A stretch of 32,641 bases of DNA, from the NCBI GenBank assembly GCA_029262955.1, contig JAJCYL010000333.1, forward strand, positions 1-32,641, given 5' to 3'. Of the stretch, positions 1 to 9,122 are shown piece by piece. The notes under the pieces were generated by a model. The model saw only the letters and a list, made by a program, of their open reading frames with translations. It had not been told where the DNA came from and did no database searches. The stretch comes from Cytophagales bacterium. GTDB taxonomy: Bacteria > Bacteroidota > Bacteroidia > Cytophagales > Cyclobacteriaceae. The first letter of the stretch is position 1. Every line of letters starts with the position of its first letter. Made by a program: the position numbers and the translations under genes.

Positions 1-2
1 AC

Positions 3-860
3 TTCAACTTCGATAGGGACAAAGGTGATCGCATGTATGAGTATGCTAAATCAATATTCTCATCAGAGCGGTCATTACACGACAACTCAGTAAACATTGC
101 AGAGAAACTCTTGCAGGTCTCGGAACGTCCGAACATAAAAACAGGTGAATTCTTTGTGGTTCACTTCCGGGATTGTCAATTAGAAGATGAGTTGGTAGAT
201 GCTATTGGGCTCTTTAAATCCGAGAACAAGGATACATTCTTAAAGATCTATCCCGAAAACAGGAATTTCCGAATTGACGGAGATCAGGGGATCAACATCA
301 ACAAGCTGGACAAGGGAGTGATGATCTTCAATACTGAAGAAGAGGATGGTTATTTAGTTCAGGTTATAGATCAGACTAACTTAGATAATACAAGTTACTG
401 GAAGGACGATTTTCTAACTTTGAAAACAAGATCCGATGAGTTCAACCATACGCATGGCTATATTCAGATGTGCCGTGATTTTGCCATGGAGGAACTTCCA
501 ACCGAGAATCAAGGGGAAAAAATAGGAATGGTTAATGAAGCTGTCAATTATTTTAAATCTAACGACCACTTTGATAAGGAAGATTTTGCGCAGCAAGTGA
601 TTCGGCAACCCGAAATCATCGAAGCTTTTGAGGATTATTCCAACAGCCATGAATTAACTGATCATTTGAACAAAGTCAATGAATTTGATATCTCGTCTCA
701 GGCGGTTCGCTATAGCAAACGTTTTATCAAGTCGGTGATTAAGTTGGACAAGAACTTCCACATATACGTTCATGGAAATAGAGACCGGATTACAAAGGGC
801 TTTGACCATGAAAAAGGTCTGAATTATTACCAGGTATTCTTTGACGAAGAAACTGGGTGA
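3..860 (+). CDS. nucleoid-associated protein (NdpA/YejK-like family), 5'-truncated by window edge
   Basis: Frame stays open upstream of the listed ATG (FNFDRDKGDR before MYEYAKS). Family-like features: SVNIAEKLL, FFVVHFRDCQLEDE, and LVQVIDQTNLDNTSYWKDDFL. Confidence 0.7.
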   Translation, partial: FNFDRDKGDRMYEYAKSIFSSERSLHDNSVNIAEKLLQVSERPNIKTGEFFVVHFRDCQLEDELVDAIGLFKSENKDTFLKIYPENRNFRIDGDQGININKLDKGVMIFNTEEEDGYLVQVIDQTNLDNTSYWKDDFLTLKTRSDEFNHTHGYIQMCRDFAMEELPTENQGEKIGMVNEAVNYFKSNDHFDKEDFAQQVIRQPEIIEAFEDYSNSHELTDHLNKVNEFDISSQAVRYSKRFIKSVIKLDKNFHIYVHGNRDRITKGFDHEKGLNYYQVFFDEETG

Positions 861-965
861 TCTCAAAGCAAGATTTATGAATTGAGATTTATGATATTTG
901 CACTTTAGCCCAAGTATCCTCGCTTCTAAATCATACGTCACAAATCTGAATTCATAGATCGTCCT

Positions 966-2765
966 ATGCCTGATAATCCCCATCAAATTTTCACGGAAAA
1001 CAAAAACCGCTATCAGTCAGAATTCGAGGCTTTTGATCGACAATATCAATTTTATTCTCTGATAAGAATAACCTTGTTTCTAATGACCATTGGGTTGGCA
1101 GGGTATCTTCTTTATTCACGGGAATTTATCTATGGTGGTATCGTTGGTACGATTGGTCTCTTGATTTTTGGCCTTGTTGTTAATAGGCATAAAAAAATTG
1201 CATTTGACAGGAAGCAGAGGGAACTCTTGATCCAAATCAATCAACAAGAAATTAAGAGATTGGATTTAGTCCTTACTGATTTTGACCAGGGAGATGACTT
1301 TATAGATGACAATCATAACTACACCTCTGATCTGGATGTCTTTGGCAGTAACTCGCTGTTTCAGCTCCTCAGTAGGACTGCCATTCCGACTGGTCGTAAG
1401 AAGTTAGCTACATGGTTAAGAGCACCTGCTTCAAGCGATGAAGTTTTAAAACGCCAGAAAGCTATTGCCGAATTGAAAGACAAGAACAATTGGCGGCAAA
1501 ACTTTTATGCCTTCCCGCGTCATCAGCAGGATCTAAAGGTTGAGGAAAAGTATAAAACCTTCAATGATTGGATAAATGAACAGCCAATTGAAGGACTGAA
1601 GAAAAAGTTTGTTTCTGGAGTCATATTGGCCACAGTTAATTTGTCGGTTGTACTTCTGGTGATGCTCTCAATCCTTAATTACAAATTCCTCATTTTATCA
1701 ATGATTCTTGGGTTTGGACTCATAAGAAGTTTACAGGAATCCACCCAGAAGGCGACTGATGCCAGTGAAACAGGAGTGAAGCTTCTCAGTAGCTATCAAC
1801 TCTTGATGAAATGGTTGGCCAGTGAACAGTGGTCTTCCGTAATGGTTCAAGAGCAGCTAAGCTTGATTCAGACTCCAAAGTCTGCAGTTCATGAAATTAA
1901 TAAGTTAAAGCGGCTATTGGATACACTCAGCAGTAGGGGTAACGGCCTTTATTGGATCTTCAATTCTCTATTTGCCATAGATATTCATTTGGTGATTCGA
2001 ATAGAAAAGTGGAAGCAGGACAATTCCAGTCATTTCCAATCCTGGATTGATGCCATCAGTGAGGTCGAAGCTTTGGCTGGTATTGCAGGGTTTGCTTACG
2101 CCAACCCGGAATACTCAGTTCCAGAGCTTGTTGGGAAAGAATTTCGATTGAATAGCCAAAACCTTGCTCACCCCCTAATTAAGTCTGCCAAGCGAGTAGG
2201 GAATGATTTTAATATCGAGGGGGAAGGCAAAATCGGCGTAATTACCGGATCAAACATGTCTGGGAAAAGTACATTTTTGCGTACAGTAGGCATCAATTTA
2301 TTATTGGCACAGATTGGGGCTCCTGTTTGTGCATCTTCTTTTAAATTTTCACCAACTCAGTTATTTACCAGCATGAGAACCTCCGATAATTTGGAAGAGA
2401 GTGTTTCTTCGTTCTATGCAGAATTGAAAAGGATAGAAAGACTGCTACAACTTGTAAGTAACAAGGAACCCATCTTTTTCATGCTGGATGAAATCTTAAA
2501 GGGGACCAATACTCAAGATCGTCATTTGGGGGCTCAATCTTTGATTAAACAATTGGGCAAAGAAAAGTGCACAGGTCTCATATCAACACATGACATTTCC
2601 CTGGGAGAAATAAGCAATGAGGCTAAAAACATCGTAAATCTCCATTTTTCTAGCGAAATAGTTGATCATGAGTTGCTCTTTGATTATTCTTTAAAATCGG
2701 GAGTATGTCAAAGTTTCAATGCCAGCGAATTGATGTCAAGAATTGGCATTAAACTCGAAAAGTAA
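966..2765 (+). CDS. MutS-family ATPase with N-terminal and central transmembrane segments (MutS-related, not canonical MutS)
   Basis: Walker A GVITGSNMSGKSTFLRTVG, Walker B-like PIFFMLDEILKGTN, and STHD motif. Hydrophobic segments LIRITLFLMTIGLAGYLLY, GGIVGTIGLLIFGLVV, VILATVNLSVVLLVMLSIL. No recognisable N-terminal mismatch-recognition domain. Confidence 0.85.
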   Translation: MPDNPHQIFTENKNRYQSEFEAFDRQYQFYSLIRITLFLMTIGLAGYLLYSREFIYGGIVGTIGLLIFGLVVNRHKKIAFDRKQRELLIQINQQEIKRLDLVLTDFDQGDDFIDDNHNYTSDLDVFGSNSLFQLLSRTAIPTGRKKLATWLRAPASSDEVLKRQKAIAELKDKNNWRQNFYAFPRHQQDLKVEEKYKTFNDWINEQPIEGLKKKFVSGVILATVNLSVVLLVMLSILNYKFLILSMILGFGLIRSLQESTQKATDASETGVKLLSSYQLLMKWLASEQWSSVMVQEQLSLIQTPKSAVHEINKLKRLLDTLSSRGNGLYWIFNSLFAIDIHLVIRIEKWKQDNSSHFQSWIDAISEVEALAGIAGFAYANPEYSVPELVGKEFRLNSQNLAHPLIKSAKRVGNDFNIEGEGKIGVITGSNMSGKSTFLRTVGINLLLAQIGAPVCASSFKFSPTQLFTSMRTSDNLEESVSSFYAELKRIERLLQLVSNKEPIFFMLDEILKGTNTQDRHLGAQSLIKQLGKEKCTGLISTHDISLGEISNEAKNIVNLHFSSEIVDHELLFDYSLKSGVCQSFNASELMSRIGIKLEK

Positions 2766-2918
2766 TTCTCGCTTCCTTTGAAGGTTTCATAGGGTTTAAA
2801 TCCAACTCAAACGGTTGCAGAGATTCCCCTATAACTTTTTGACTCACTGTGGTTTACCTTCAATTAAAATAGTATTTTTGCGGCCTCATTTGAAGCGGCA
2901 TTATTAAACCCTATTAAA

Positions 2919-3623
2919 TTGAAAGAACAGTATCATAAATGGTATTCTCCAAATCTCAGCAAGGACATGGAAATGCTGGAGTTTGGGCACTACGGATATC
3001 CCATCATTATTTTTCCATCCACCAAGGGGAGGTATCATGAAGCCAAAGATTTTCACCTTATCGATTCGGTAGCTCACTTTATTGAGGAAGGAAAAATCAA
3101 GATCTATTGCCCGGACAGTATTGACTCATGGAGTTGGTATAACCGATCAATTCATCCGGCTGAACGGGTGAAGAATCACATGTGGTATGACAAAATGATT
3201 CTTGAGGAAGTTATTGGAAAAATTGAGGACGCCAATGGACCAACTAAAGTGGCAACCGCAGGCTGTAGTTTTGGTGGTTTCCATGCGAGCAATTTCGCAT
3301 TCAGACACCCTTACAAGGTAAGTCACCTCTTATGTATGAGTGCTGCTTTTAATATCAAGGCACAAATGGACGGCTATTATGATGACAACGTCTATCTGAA
3401 TAATCCGGAAGATTTTGTTCCAAATATGGATCATCCGGAACTTTATAACATGAACATAGTATTGGGCACAGCAGAGCATGACATTTGTAAGGATCAGAAC
3501 TATAACATGTCAAAGATCTTGCATCAGAAAGGGGTGGATCATTGGTTGGACGATCGGGTAGGCGCTGTTCACGACTGGGTAATCTGGCGAGATATGTTCC
3601 CTGATTATGTTGCGTTAATTTGA
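2919..3623 (+). CDS. esterase (alpha/beta hydrolase fold, putative esterase/EstA-like), TTG start
   Basis: GCSFGGFHA nucleophile elbow, late VHDWVIWRD His region, and conserved-looking N-terminus KEQYHKWYSPNL beginning at TTG. Confidence 0.75.
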   Translation: MKEQYHKWYSPNLSKDMEMLEFGHYGYPIIIFPSTKGRYHEAKDFHLIDSVAHFIEEGKIKIYCPDSIDSWSWYNRSIHPAERVKNHMWYDKMILEEVIGKIEDANGPTKVATAGCSFGGFHASNFAFRHPYKVSHLLCMSAAFNIKAQMDGYYDDNVYLNNPEDFVPNMDHPELYNMNIVLGTAEHDICKDQNYNMSKILHQKGVDHWLDDRVGAVHDWVIWRDMFPDYVALI

Positions 3624-3667
3624 TTCTTCAATTCGAAATTCTCCTATAAAACACTAACTTCTCCTTC

Positions 3668-4744
3668 ATGAAAAAAATTGGTATTCTCTTCGGCATGGAA
3701 AACACCTTCCCACAAGCATTTGTGGATCGGGTTAACTCCAAGCAAATAAAAGGTATTGAGGCTGAGTTCGTCAGCATTGATAAGGTTGAACAAGGTAAAG
3801 CCACTGACTATGCGGTTATAATTGATCGTATCTCACAAGATGTCCCTTTTTACAGAGCTTATCTAAAGAATGCGGCTTTGTGCGGAACAGCAGTAATTAA
3901 CAATCCATTCTGGTGGAGTGCTGATGAAAAATTTTTCAATAACGCTTTGGCTGTTCAGATGGGTGTGCCTGTTCCAAAGACAGTGCTCCTTCCTTCTAAA
4001 GAGCGACCAGTTGACACTACCGAATCATCATTCAGAAATTTGAAATTTCCATTAGACTGGGAATACATTGACAAATATATAGGATTTCCTGCTTTTATGA
4101 AGCCTTATGCTGGAGGTGGCTGGAAAAGTGTTTATAAGTTGGAAAATAAAGAGGAGTTTGAGAAATCATTTGCGGAGACCAATCAATTGGTGATGATGCT
4201 TCAGGAGGCAATTGAGTTTACCGCTTATTTCAGGTGCTATTGGTTAGGTGGACGGATTAAGATCATGCAATACGAACCGCTAAATCCACATCATTTAAGA
4301 TATATCCAGAATCCTAAGCCAATTGAGAAAAAGTTGTTGGCTACCATGACCAAGCATCTACATACCATCAATGAAGGTTTGGGCTATGATTTCAATACTG
4401 TTGAGTTTGCCATAAAAAATGATATTCCATACGCAATTGATTTTGGTAACCCGGCCCCGGATGCGGATGTCAATTCTGTTGGTGAAGCGAACTTCGAATG
4501 GGTAGTAGAAAATGCGGCCTTATTAGCTATTGAAAGGGCACAGTCATATAAAGAGGGACAAACCAACTTGACCTGGGGTAAATTCATGCAACAGTCAGTT
4601 GGCGGTGCTTCAGTTAAGGCAGTTACCAAGCCCAAGCCCGTGGCAAAAGCAAAACCTGTCGCCAAAAGTAAACCAGCGGTGAAGTCAGCACCGGCAAAAG
4701 CTGCTGCTAAACCGAAAACAGTAACTAAGGGCAAGAAGAAGTAA
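3668..4744 (+). CDS. ATP-grasp (RimK-like) ligase with Lys/Ala/Pro-rich C-terminal tail
   Basis: ATP-grasp-like segments YIGFPAFMKPYAGGGWKSVYK and DFNTVEFAIKNDIPYAIDFGNPAPD. Tail KAVTKPKPVAKAKPVAKSKPAVKSAPAKAAAKPKTVTKGKKK. Confidence 0.75.
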   Translation: MKKIGILFGMENTFPQAFVDRVNSKQIKGIEAEFVSIDKVEQGKATDYAVIIDRISQDVPFYRAYLKNAALCGTAVINNPFWWSADEKFFNNALAVQMGVPVPKTVLLPSKERPVDTTESSFRNLKFPLDWEYIDKYIGFPAFMKPYAGGGWKSVYKLENKEEFEKSFAETNQLVMMLQEAIEFTAYFRCYWLGGRIKIMQYEPLNPHHLRYIQNPKPIEKKLLATMTKHLHTINEGLGYDFNTVEFAIKNDIPYAIDFGNPAPDADVNSVGEANFEWVVENAALLAIERAQSYKEGQTNLTWGKFMQQSVGGASVKAVTKPKPVAKAKPVAKSKPAVKSAPAKAAAKPKTVTKGKKK

Positions 4745-4747
4745 GTT

Positions 4748-5572
4748 ATGACAAGTCAAACTCGATTGAAAGTTGCCATTCTGGATCTCAACAACAATCA
4801 CCCCAACCAGGGCTTACGTTGTATTAGAGAAATTGTGGACAATCATCCGGAATCGCTCGATTGGCAAATCTTTGATGTGAGATATAAGCAGGAGATTCCT
4901 GATACCAGTTTTGATATTTACATAGGCTCCGGTGGACCTGATAGCCCATTGGCAGATGGGCCTGGAGAGAAGCTGTTCTTGGAATTGCTGGATGAGCTTT
5001 GGAAGCTAAATAAGTCCACACAAGAACCTAAAAAGCAGTTTTTGTTTATCTGTCATTCATTTCAATTGGCTTGTAGATACTTTGATTTTGCGGAGATTAA
5101 GCAACGAAAAACAAAAGCATTTGGCATTACTCCTATTCATAAAACCGAAAGCGGGCAAAATGAGCCCATTCTGAACGGTTTGCCTGACCCGTTTTTTGCT
5201 CTGGACTTCAGAGACTGGCAGATAGTTAAAGTAGACCCAATCAAGTTGGAAGAAATTGGAGCTTCAATTATCTGCCGGGAAAAAGTCAGGTCCGATATTC
5301 AATTGGAACGGGCTGTCATGGGAGTTCGCTTTTCTCCAGACTGGATTGGACTACAATTTCATCCGGAGGCTGACCCGGTTGGTATAGCCTCCTATTTTAA
5401 GGCCGATGAAAAACGAGCCAGTGTGATTGATGTTCACGGAAAGGAAAAATACAATGCAATTCTCGACGGCCTTAATGATTCAGATAAAATACCCTTGACT
5501 TATGAGACAGTCATTCCTAAATTTTTGGAAGTATCATTGGGTAAATTCAAAGGTAACAAGGCACTCACTTAA
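4748..5572 (+). CDS. class I glutamine amidotransferase-like protein
   Basis: FLFICHSFQLACRYF nucleophile region, and GLQFHPEADPVG (the HPE motif of class I GATases). 3-nt gap to the preceding CDS. Confidence 0.75.
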   Translation: MTSQTRLKVAILDLNNNHPNQGLRCIREIVDNHPESLDWQIFDVRYKQEIPDTSFDIYIGSGGPDSPLADGPGEKLFLELLDELWKLNKSTQEPKKQFLFICHSFQLACRYFDFAEIKQRKTKAFGITPIHKTESGQNEPILNGLPDPFFALDFRDWQIVKVDPIKLEEIGASIICREKVRSDIQLERAVMGVRFSPDWIGLQFHPEADPVGIASYFKADEKRASVIDVHGKEKYNAILDGLNDSDKIPLTYETVIPKFLEVSLGKFKGNKALT

Positions 5573-5575
5573 TTT

Positions 5576-6772
5576 ATGATTCCAGAGCTTCGTCAAAAAT
5601 TTAACAAAGAATTTACGGCTGAGAAATATCAGTCATTTTTAAACTCTATTCATCAAGAGTTTAATCATGTTCCTAATTTTAGAATAGCTGAAACTCCAGT
5701 TTTCATCGATCGGCAGTTGAAAGGGCGATTGATTGAAGCTTGCAACGAGATCACCGATGTTATTTGTGATCCTGGCTTTAAGAAACTCACAGAGAATGCC
5801 ATTCATTTTCCTCACCAGCCATGTCCAAACGAGGACGATCACACTACTTTTCTTCAAATGGATTTTGGAATTTGTCATGATGAGAATGGGGATCCCATGC
5901 CACAATTAATTGAAATTCAGGGGTTTCCTTCACTTTATTTTTTTCAAGACCTCCTGGCCACAAAAAGACGTGAACACTATGATTTACCAGATAATATCTC
6001 TCATTTGTTGAACGGTTTTACGCCTGACGCTTATCGTGACTTGCTAAAAGAGGTAATTGTAGGTGATAAGAATCCTGAGAATGTTATTCTCCTTGAAATT
6101 GAACCGGAGAAGCAAACCACCCAGATTGATTTTTGGGCCACGGAAAGGGCACTTGGCATCAAGACTGTTTGCCTCTCAAAACTAATTACCAGAGGTAGAA
6201 AGGTATTTTACAAAAATAACAAAGGCCAGGAAGTTCTGGTTGAGCGCATCTACAATAGAGTAATTTTCGACGAATTGATGCAGCGAGATGACTTGTATCG
6301 AGAATTTTTCTTCACAGAGGAGTATGATATAGAGTGGGTTGGTCACCCTAATTGGTTCTTCAGAATCAGCAAGTACACCATGCCTTTTCTTCAAAGCAAA
6401 TACGTGCCTGAGACCAAGTTTTTAAGGAATCTTAGTGAATATCCTGGCAACCTACAGGACTATGTTTTGAAGCCTTTGTATTCATTTGCCGGGGCTGGAG
6501 TTAAATTGGACTTCACCAGCGAGGAGCTGGATCTCATAAAGAACAAGCCAAATTACATTCTTCAGAAGAAGGTGACTTATGAACCGGTAATAGAAACACC
6601 GAATGATCCCGCCAAGTGTGAAATCAGGATGCTGATGATTTGGCCTAAAAATGCACTACGACCTATCATAGTTAACAACCTTACCAGATTGAGCAAAGGC
6701 AAAATGATTGGGGTGAAATACAACAAGGACAAGGACTGGGTTGGTGCGAGTGTTGGCTTTTTTGAGGACTAG
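5576..6772 (+). CDS. ATP-grasp-like carboxylate ligase (possibly circularly permuted)
   Basis: YVLKPLYSFAGAGVKL, NYILQKKVTYEPVIETP, CEIRMLMIWP, VNNLTRLSKGKMIGV pattern. 3-nt gap to the preceding GATase gene. Confidence 0.55.
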   Translation: MIPELRQKFNKEFTAEKYQSFLNSIHQEFNHVPNFRIAETPVFIDRQLKGRLIEACNEITDVICDPGFKKLTENAIHFPHQPCPNEDDHTTFLQMDFGICHDENGDPMPQLIEIQGFPSLYFFQDLLATKRREHYDLPDNISHLLNGFTPDAYRDLLKEVIVGDKNPENVILLEIEPEKQTTQIDFWATERALGIKTVCLSKLITRGRKVFYKNNKGQEVLVERIYNRVIFDELMQRDDLYREFFFTEEYDIEWVGHPNWFFRISKYTMPFLQSKYVPETKFLRNLSEYPGNLQDYVLKPLYSFAGAGVKLDFTSEELDLIKNKPNYILQKKVTYEPVIETPNDPAKCEIRMLMIWPKNALRPIIVNNLTRLSKGKMIGVKYNKDKDWVGASVGFFED

Positions 6773-6849
6773 GTGTTTTGATTGTGAATTATGGATTATT
6801 TAATTCTTAATTAGACTCCCTAAGAGAATACCTCCTTTAAAATTCACCT

Positions 6850-6876
6850 TCATCCTGAGCCTGTCGAAGAATCCTG
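6850..6876. repeat. REP-like palindromic element (CTGAGCCTGTCGAAG family)
   Basis: TCATCCTGAGCCTGTCGAAGAATCCTG; the core CTGAGCCTGTCGAAG recurs at 11601 and 11892, with related inverted copies at 24112. Confidence 0.7.
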
Positions 6877-7062
6877 TAATCGGATGTACATTTTAATTCT
6901 TCCTTCAATTATACTTCCGTCACCCAGTCATTTCATCCTTATTCCCATGCTCTTGCTTCCAGACATAATTCAATCCATTGATCAAAATTGCTAAACCCAT
7001 ACCTGACCACCCCCTTTGTTTCTTACTGTTGGCATTGTAGTACATTTGACAAAAGAGAAGAG

Positions 7063-8007
7063 ATGAAAACCATTCTGATAGTCTTAGTATTTTTTTTAAT
7101 CATGGCCTGTGATACACAACCAGATAAGTCAGTGCCGGCAGAAAAAATCTATTTGAATTATACCGAGGCAGCCATTGACTCGGCATATAACCAATCCTAT
7201 TGGGCACCCAATCGCGAACATGTCTTCACCCAGTTGAATGCTTTAAAGGAAGTATCAAAATCCGGGATTGGTAAGCCAGAACGCATTCAATATGGTGATA
7301 GCGAAAGCGAACAACTGGACCTTTATCAACCAACTCAAACAAATGCTCCGGTTCATATCTTTATTCACGGAGGTGCCTGGCGATCAGGAAATGGATCTGG
7401 TAATACTGTTTACAATGCACGCAAGCTTGTTGAAAAAGGAGTGCTTTATATCGCACCGGACTACCAATTGGTCAACAATGCGGATGGCAGTTTGTATCCG
7501 ATGGTGGAGCAATTAAGAAATTCGGTCGTTTGGACCTACCAAAACGCATCGAAGTATGGCGGAAACCCTGATAATATTTTTCTCTCTGGTCATTCAGCCG
7601 GCGGACATCTGGGAGGAGTTTTGATTGCCACAGATTGGAGTGAGTACGGGATTCCTGCCGATGTGATCAAAGGAGCCTTTCTCAGTAGTGGAATGTACGA
7701 CCTTCACCCGGTCAGTTTATCATCCAGAAATGAATACGTCACTTTTACAGAGGCAATGATTTTAGACCTGAGTCCAATCAAGCATATTGCTGGCATTAAT
7801 ATGCCCGTAATATTGGCTTATGGAACCCAGGAAAGTCCGGAATTTAAAAGACAATCAGAAGTATTTGCTGAGGCATTAAAGAAAGAATCCAGGCAGGTGG
7901 AGTTGCATGTACTTCAGGGGTATAACCATTTTGAAATCATCATTGCGCTGGGGAACCCTTACGATGTTCCTGGTAATTTGATATTGAAACAAATGGGACT
8001 TGAATAG
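7063..8007 (+). CDS. alpha/beta hydrolase lipoprotein (carboxylesterase/BD-FAE-like)
   Basis: Lipoprotein signal MKTILIVLVFFLIMAC from the internal ATG at 7063. HGGAWRSG oxyanion motif, GHSAGGH nucleophile elbow, GYNHFEI catalytic His. Confidence 0.8.
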   Translation: MKTILIVLVFFLIMACDTQPDKSVPAEKIYLNYTEAAIDSAYNQSYWAPNREHVFTQLNALKEVSKSGIGKPERIQYGDSESEQLDLYQPTQTNAPVHIFIHGGAWRSGNGSGNTVYNARKLVEKGVLYIAPDYQLVNNADGSLYPMVEQLRNSVVWTYQNASKYGGNPDNIFLSGHSAGGHLGGVLIATDWSEYGIPADVIKGAFLSSGMYDLHPVSLSSRNEYVTFTEAMILDLSPIKHIAGINMPVILAYGTQESPEFKRQSEVFAEALKKESRQVELHVLQGYNHFEIIIALGNPYDVPGNLILKQMGLE

Positions 8008-8053
8008 TCACAAATTTAAATAATAGCTGTTACCAAGAATCCAAAAAAACAAT

Positions 8054-8371
8054 TTAGCCCGTCATTGCGTTAGCTTTTTCCACAGTCTTTCTGTTTCTGA
8101 TCCGTATCTTGTCAATCTCATAAGTGACCTGGAATTTCATCCAAAATTCCGCCTTGATGCCAAGGGCATCTTCTAATCTGATGGCCAGTTCGGGTGTGAT
8201 GTTGCGCTTACCACTGATGATCTCCGACATCACATTCTTGGCAATGCCCAATTCCTTAGCCAGTTCGACTTGCTTCATTTCTCTGGCATCCAGCTCATTT
8301 CTTATAAGCTCTCCAGGATGCATGACTGATCCAGGTATCAGATCATTTGCCAATTTTCTTTTACTACTCAT
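8054..8371 (-). CDS. higA: HigA-family antitoxin (XRE HTH)
   Basis: MHPGELIRNELDAREMKQVELAKELGIAKNVMSEIISGKRNITPELAIRLEDALGIKAEFWMKFQ is typical of HigA. ATG at 8371 overlaps the upstream toxin stop. Confidence 0.88.
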   Translation of the reverse strand: MSSKRKLANDLIPGSVMHPGELIRNELDAREMKQVELAKELGIAKNVMSEIISGKRNITPELAIRLEDALGIKAEFWMKFQVTYEIDKIRIRNRKTVEKANAMTG

Positions 8372-8668
8372 AGTGTTTTGATATTTCAATGATTTCAATT
8401 TCTATTAAATCTTCTTCCACCTCGATAATAATCAGTCGAAACTGCTTATTTAACCTAATGGAAAACTGTCCCTTTCTATTACCTGTAAATGCTTCTAAGT
8501 TCAAAGATCTGATTGGATAAGATCCTTTAATTGCTCAATGAATGTCAGAATTTGGACCTTTGCCTGGTACTGCTTAATTACCCCCTTCGAGAACTTCTGC
8601 TTTCCCCATTTCATTGAGTGGAGGGTATACAATCGCCTCAGTTCGTTTGTCTTAAAAGCTACTATCAT
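8364..8668 (-). pseudogene. higB: HigB-family (RelE/ParE superfamily) toxin with an internal frameshift
   Basis: Minus-strand translation gives MIVAFKTNELRRLYTLHSMKWGKQKFSKGVIKQYQAKVQILTFIEQLKDLIQSDL*. The -1 frame then gives LNLEAFTGNRKGQFSIRLNKQFRLIIIEVEEDLIEIEIIEISKHYE*, the HigB C-terminal signature. A single-nt change around GATCTTTGAAC breaks the frame. The stop overlaps the higA ATG (ATGAGTAG). Confidence 0.8.
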
Positions 8669-8693
8669 TGTTAACCCTAAGTTAGCTAAATAA

Positions 8694-8712
8694 GTTTACT
8701 AAATAAGTAAAC
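8694..8712. promoter_or_regulatory. palindromic candidate operator upstream of higBA
   Basis: GTTTAC-TAAATAA-GTAAAC perfect 6-bp arms, plus direct repeat CTAAATAAGT at 8686 and 8699, immediately upstream of the higB start on the minus strand. Confidence 0.5.
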
Positions 8713-9122
8713 ATTATCCAGTTAGATCATATTTGCCCTCCTACTTTTCAGATCATCCGTGATTTCTTCCTTCATCGTTCAATCCAATAATCTTTAAATC
8801 CCGATTCAGACATTTACTTCCAATTCACGAAAGTTATTCGTTTCCTTCTTTCTTCAGGTTCTCCTGAAAGGGACCCCTAAGAGAACATTTCACTTTAAGA
8901 GACCCTTAGCGAGCTGTGAGCACTTTGTTTTTAGGGCATTCTCAACCTCAACTTGTTCTACCCCCAACCAGCCAACCAATTGCAAGAAACCAATTGTCGC
9001 AGACAATTGGCTTTAACATTACTTAACATCTTTTAACCGGCCTTTAACTTAATGGCCTGGCTAATGGAGCTACTTTTGATTAGATGCAATGTGGGGCAAC
9101 CTTTAATAGGTTAAAAACATTT

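Noticed and set aside
4384-4734. 116-aa minus-strand ORF antisense to the ATP-grasp gene
   Set aside because: Arises from the low-complexity Lys/Ala/Pro tail read in reverse; no family-like features and fully inside a convincing CDS.
8990-9010. Perfect hairpin CCAATTGTC-GCA-GACAATTGG upstream of the sigma factor gene
   Set aside because: Real inverted repeat, but no T-run and no convincing role; kept only as a note.
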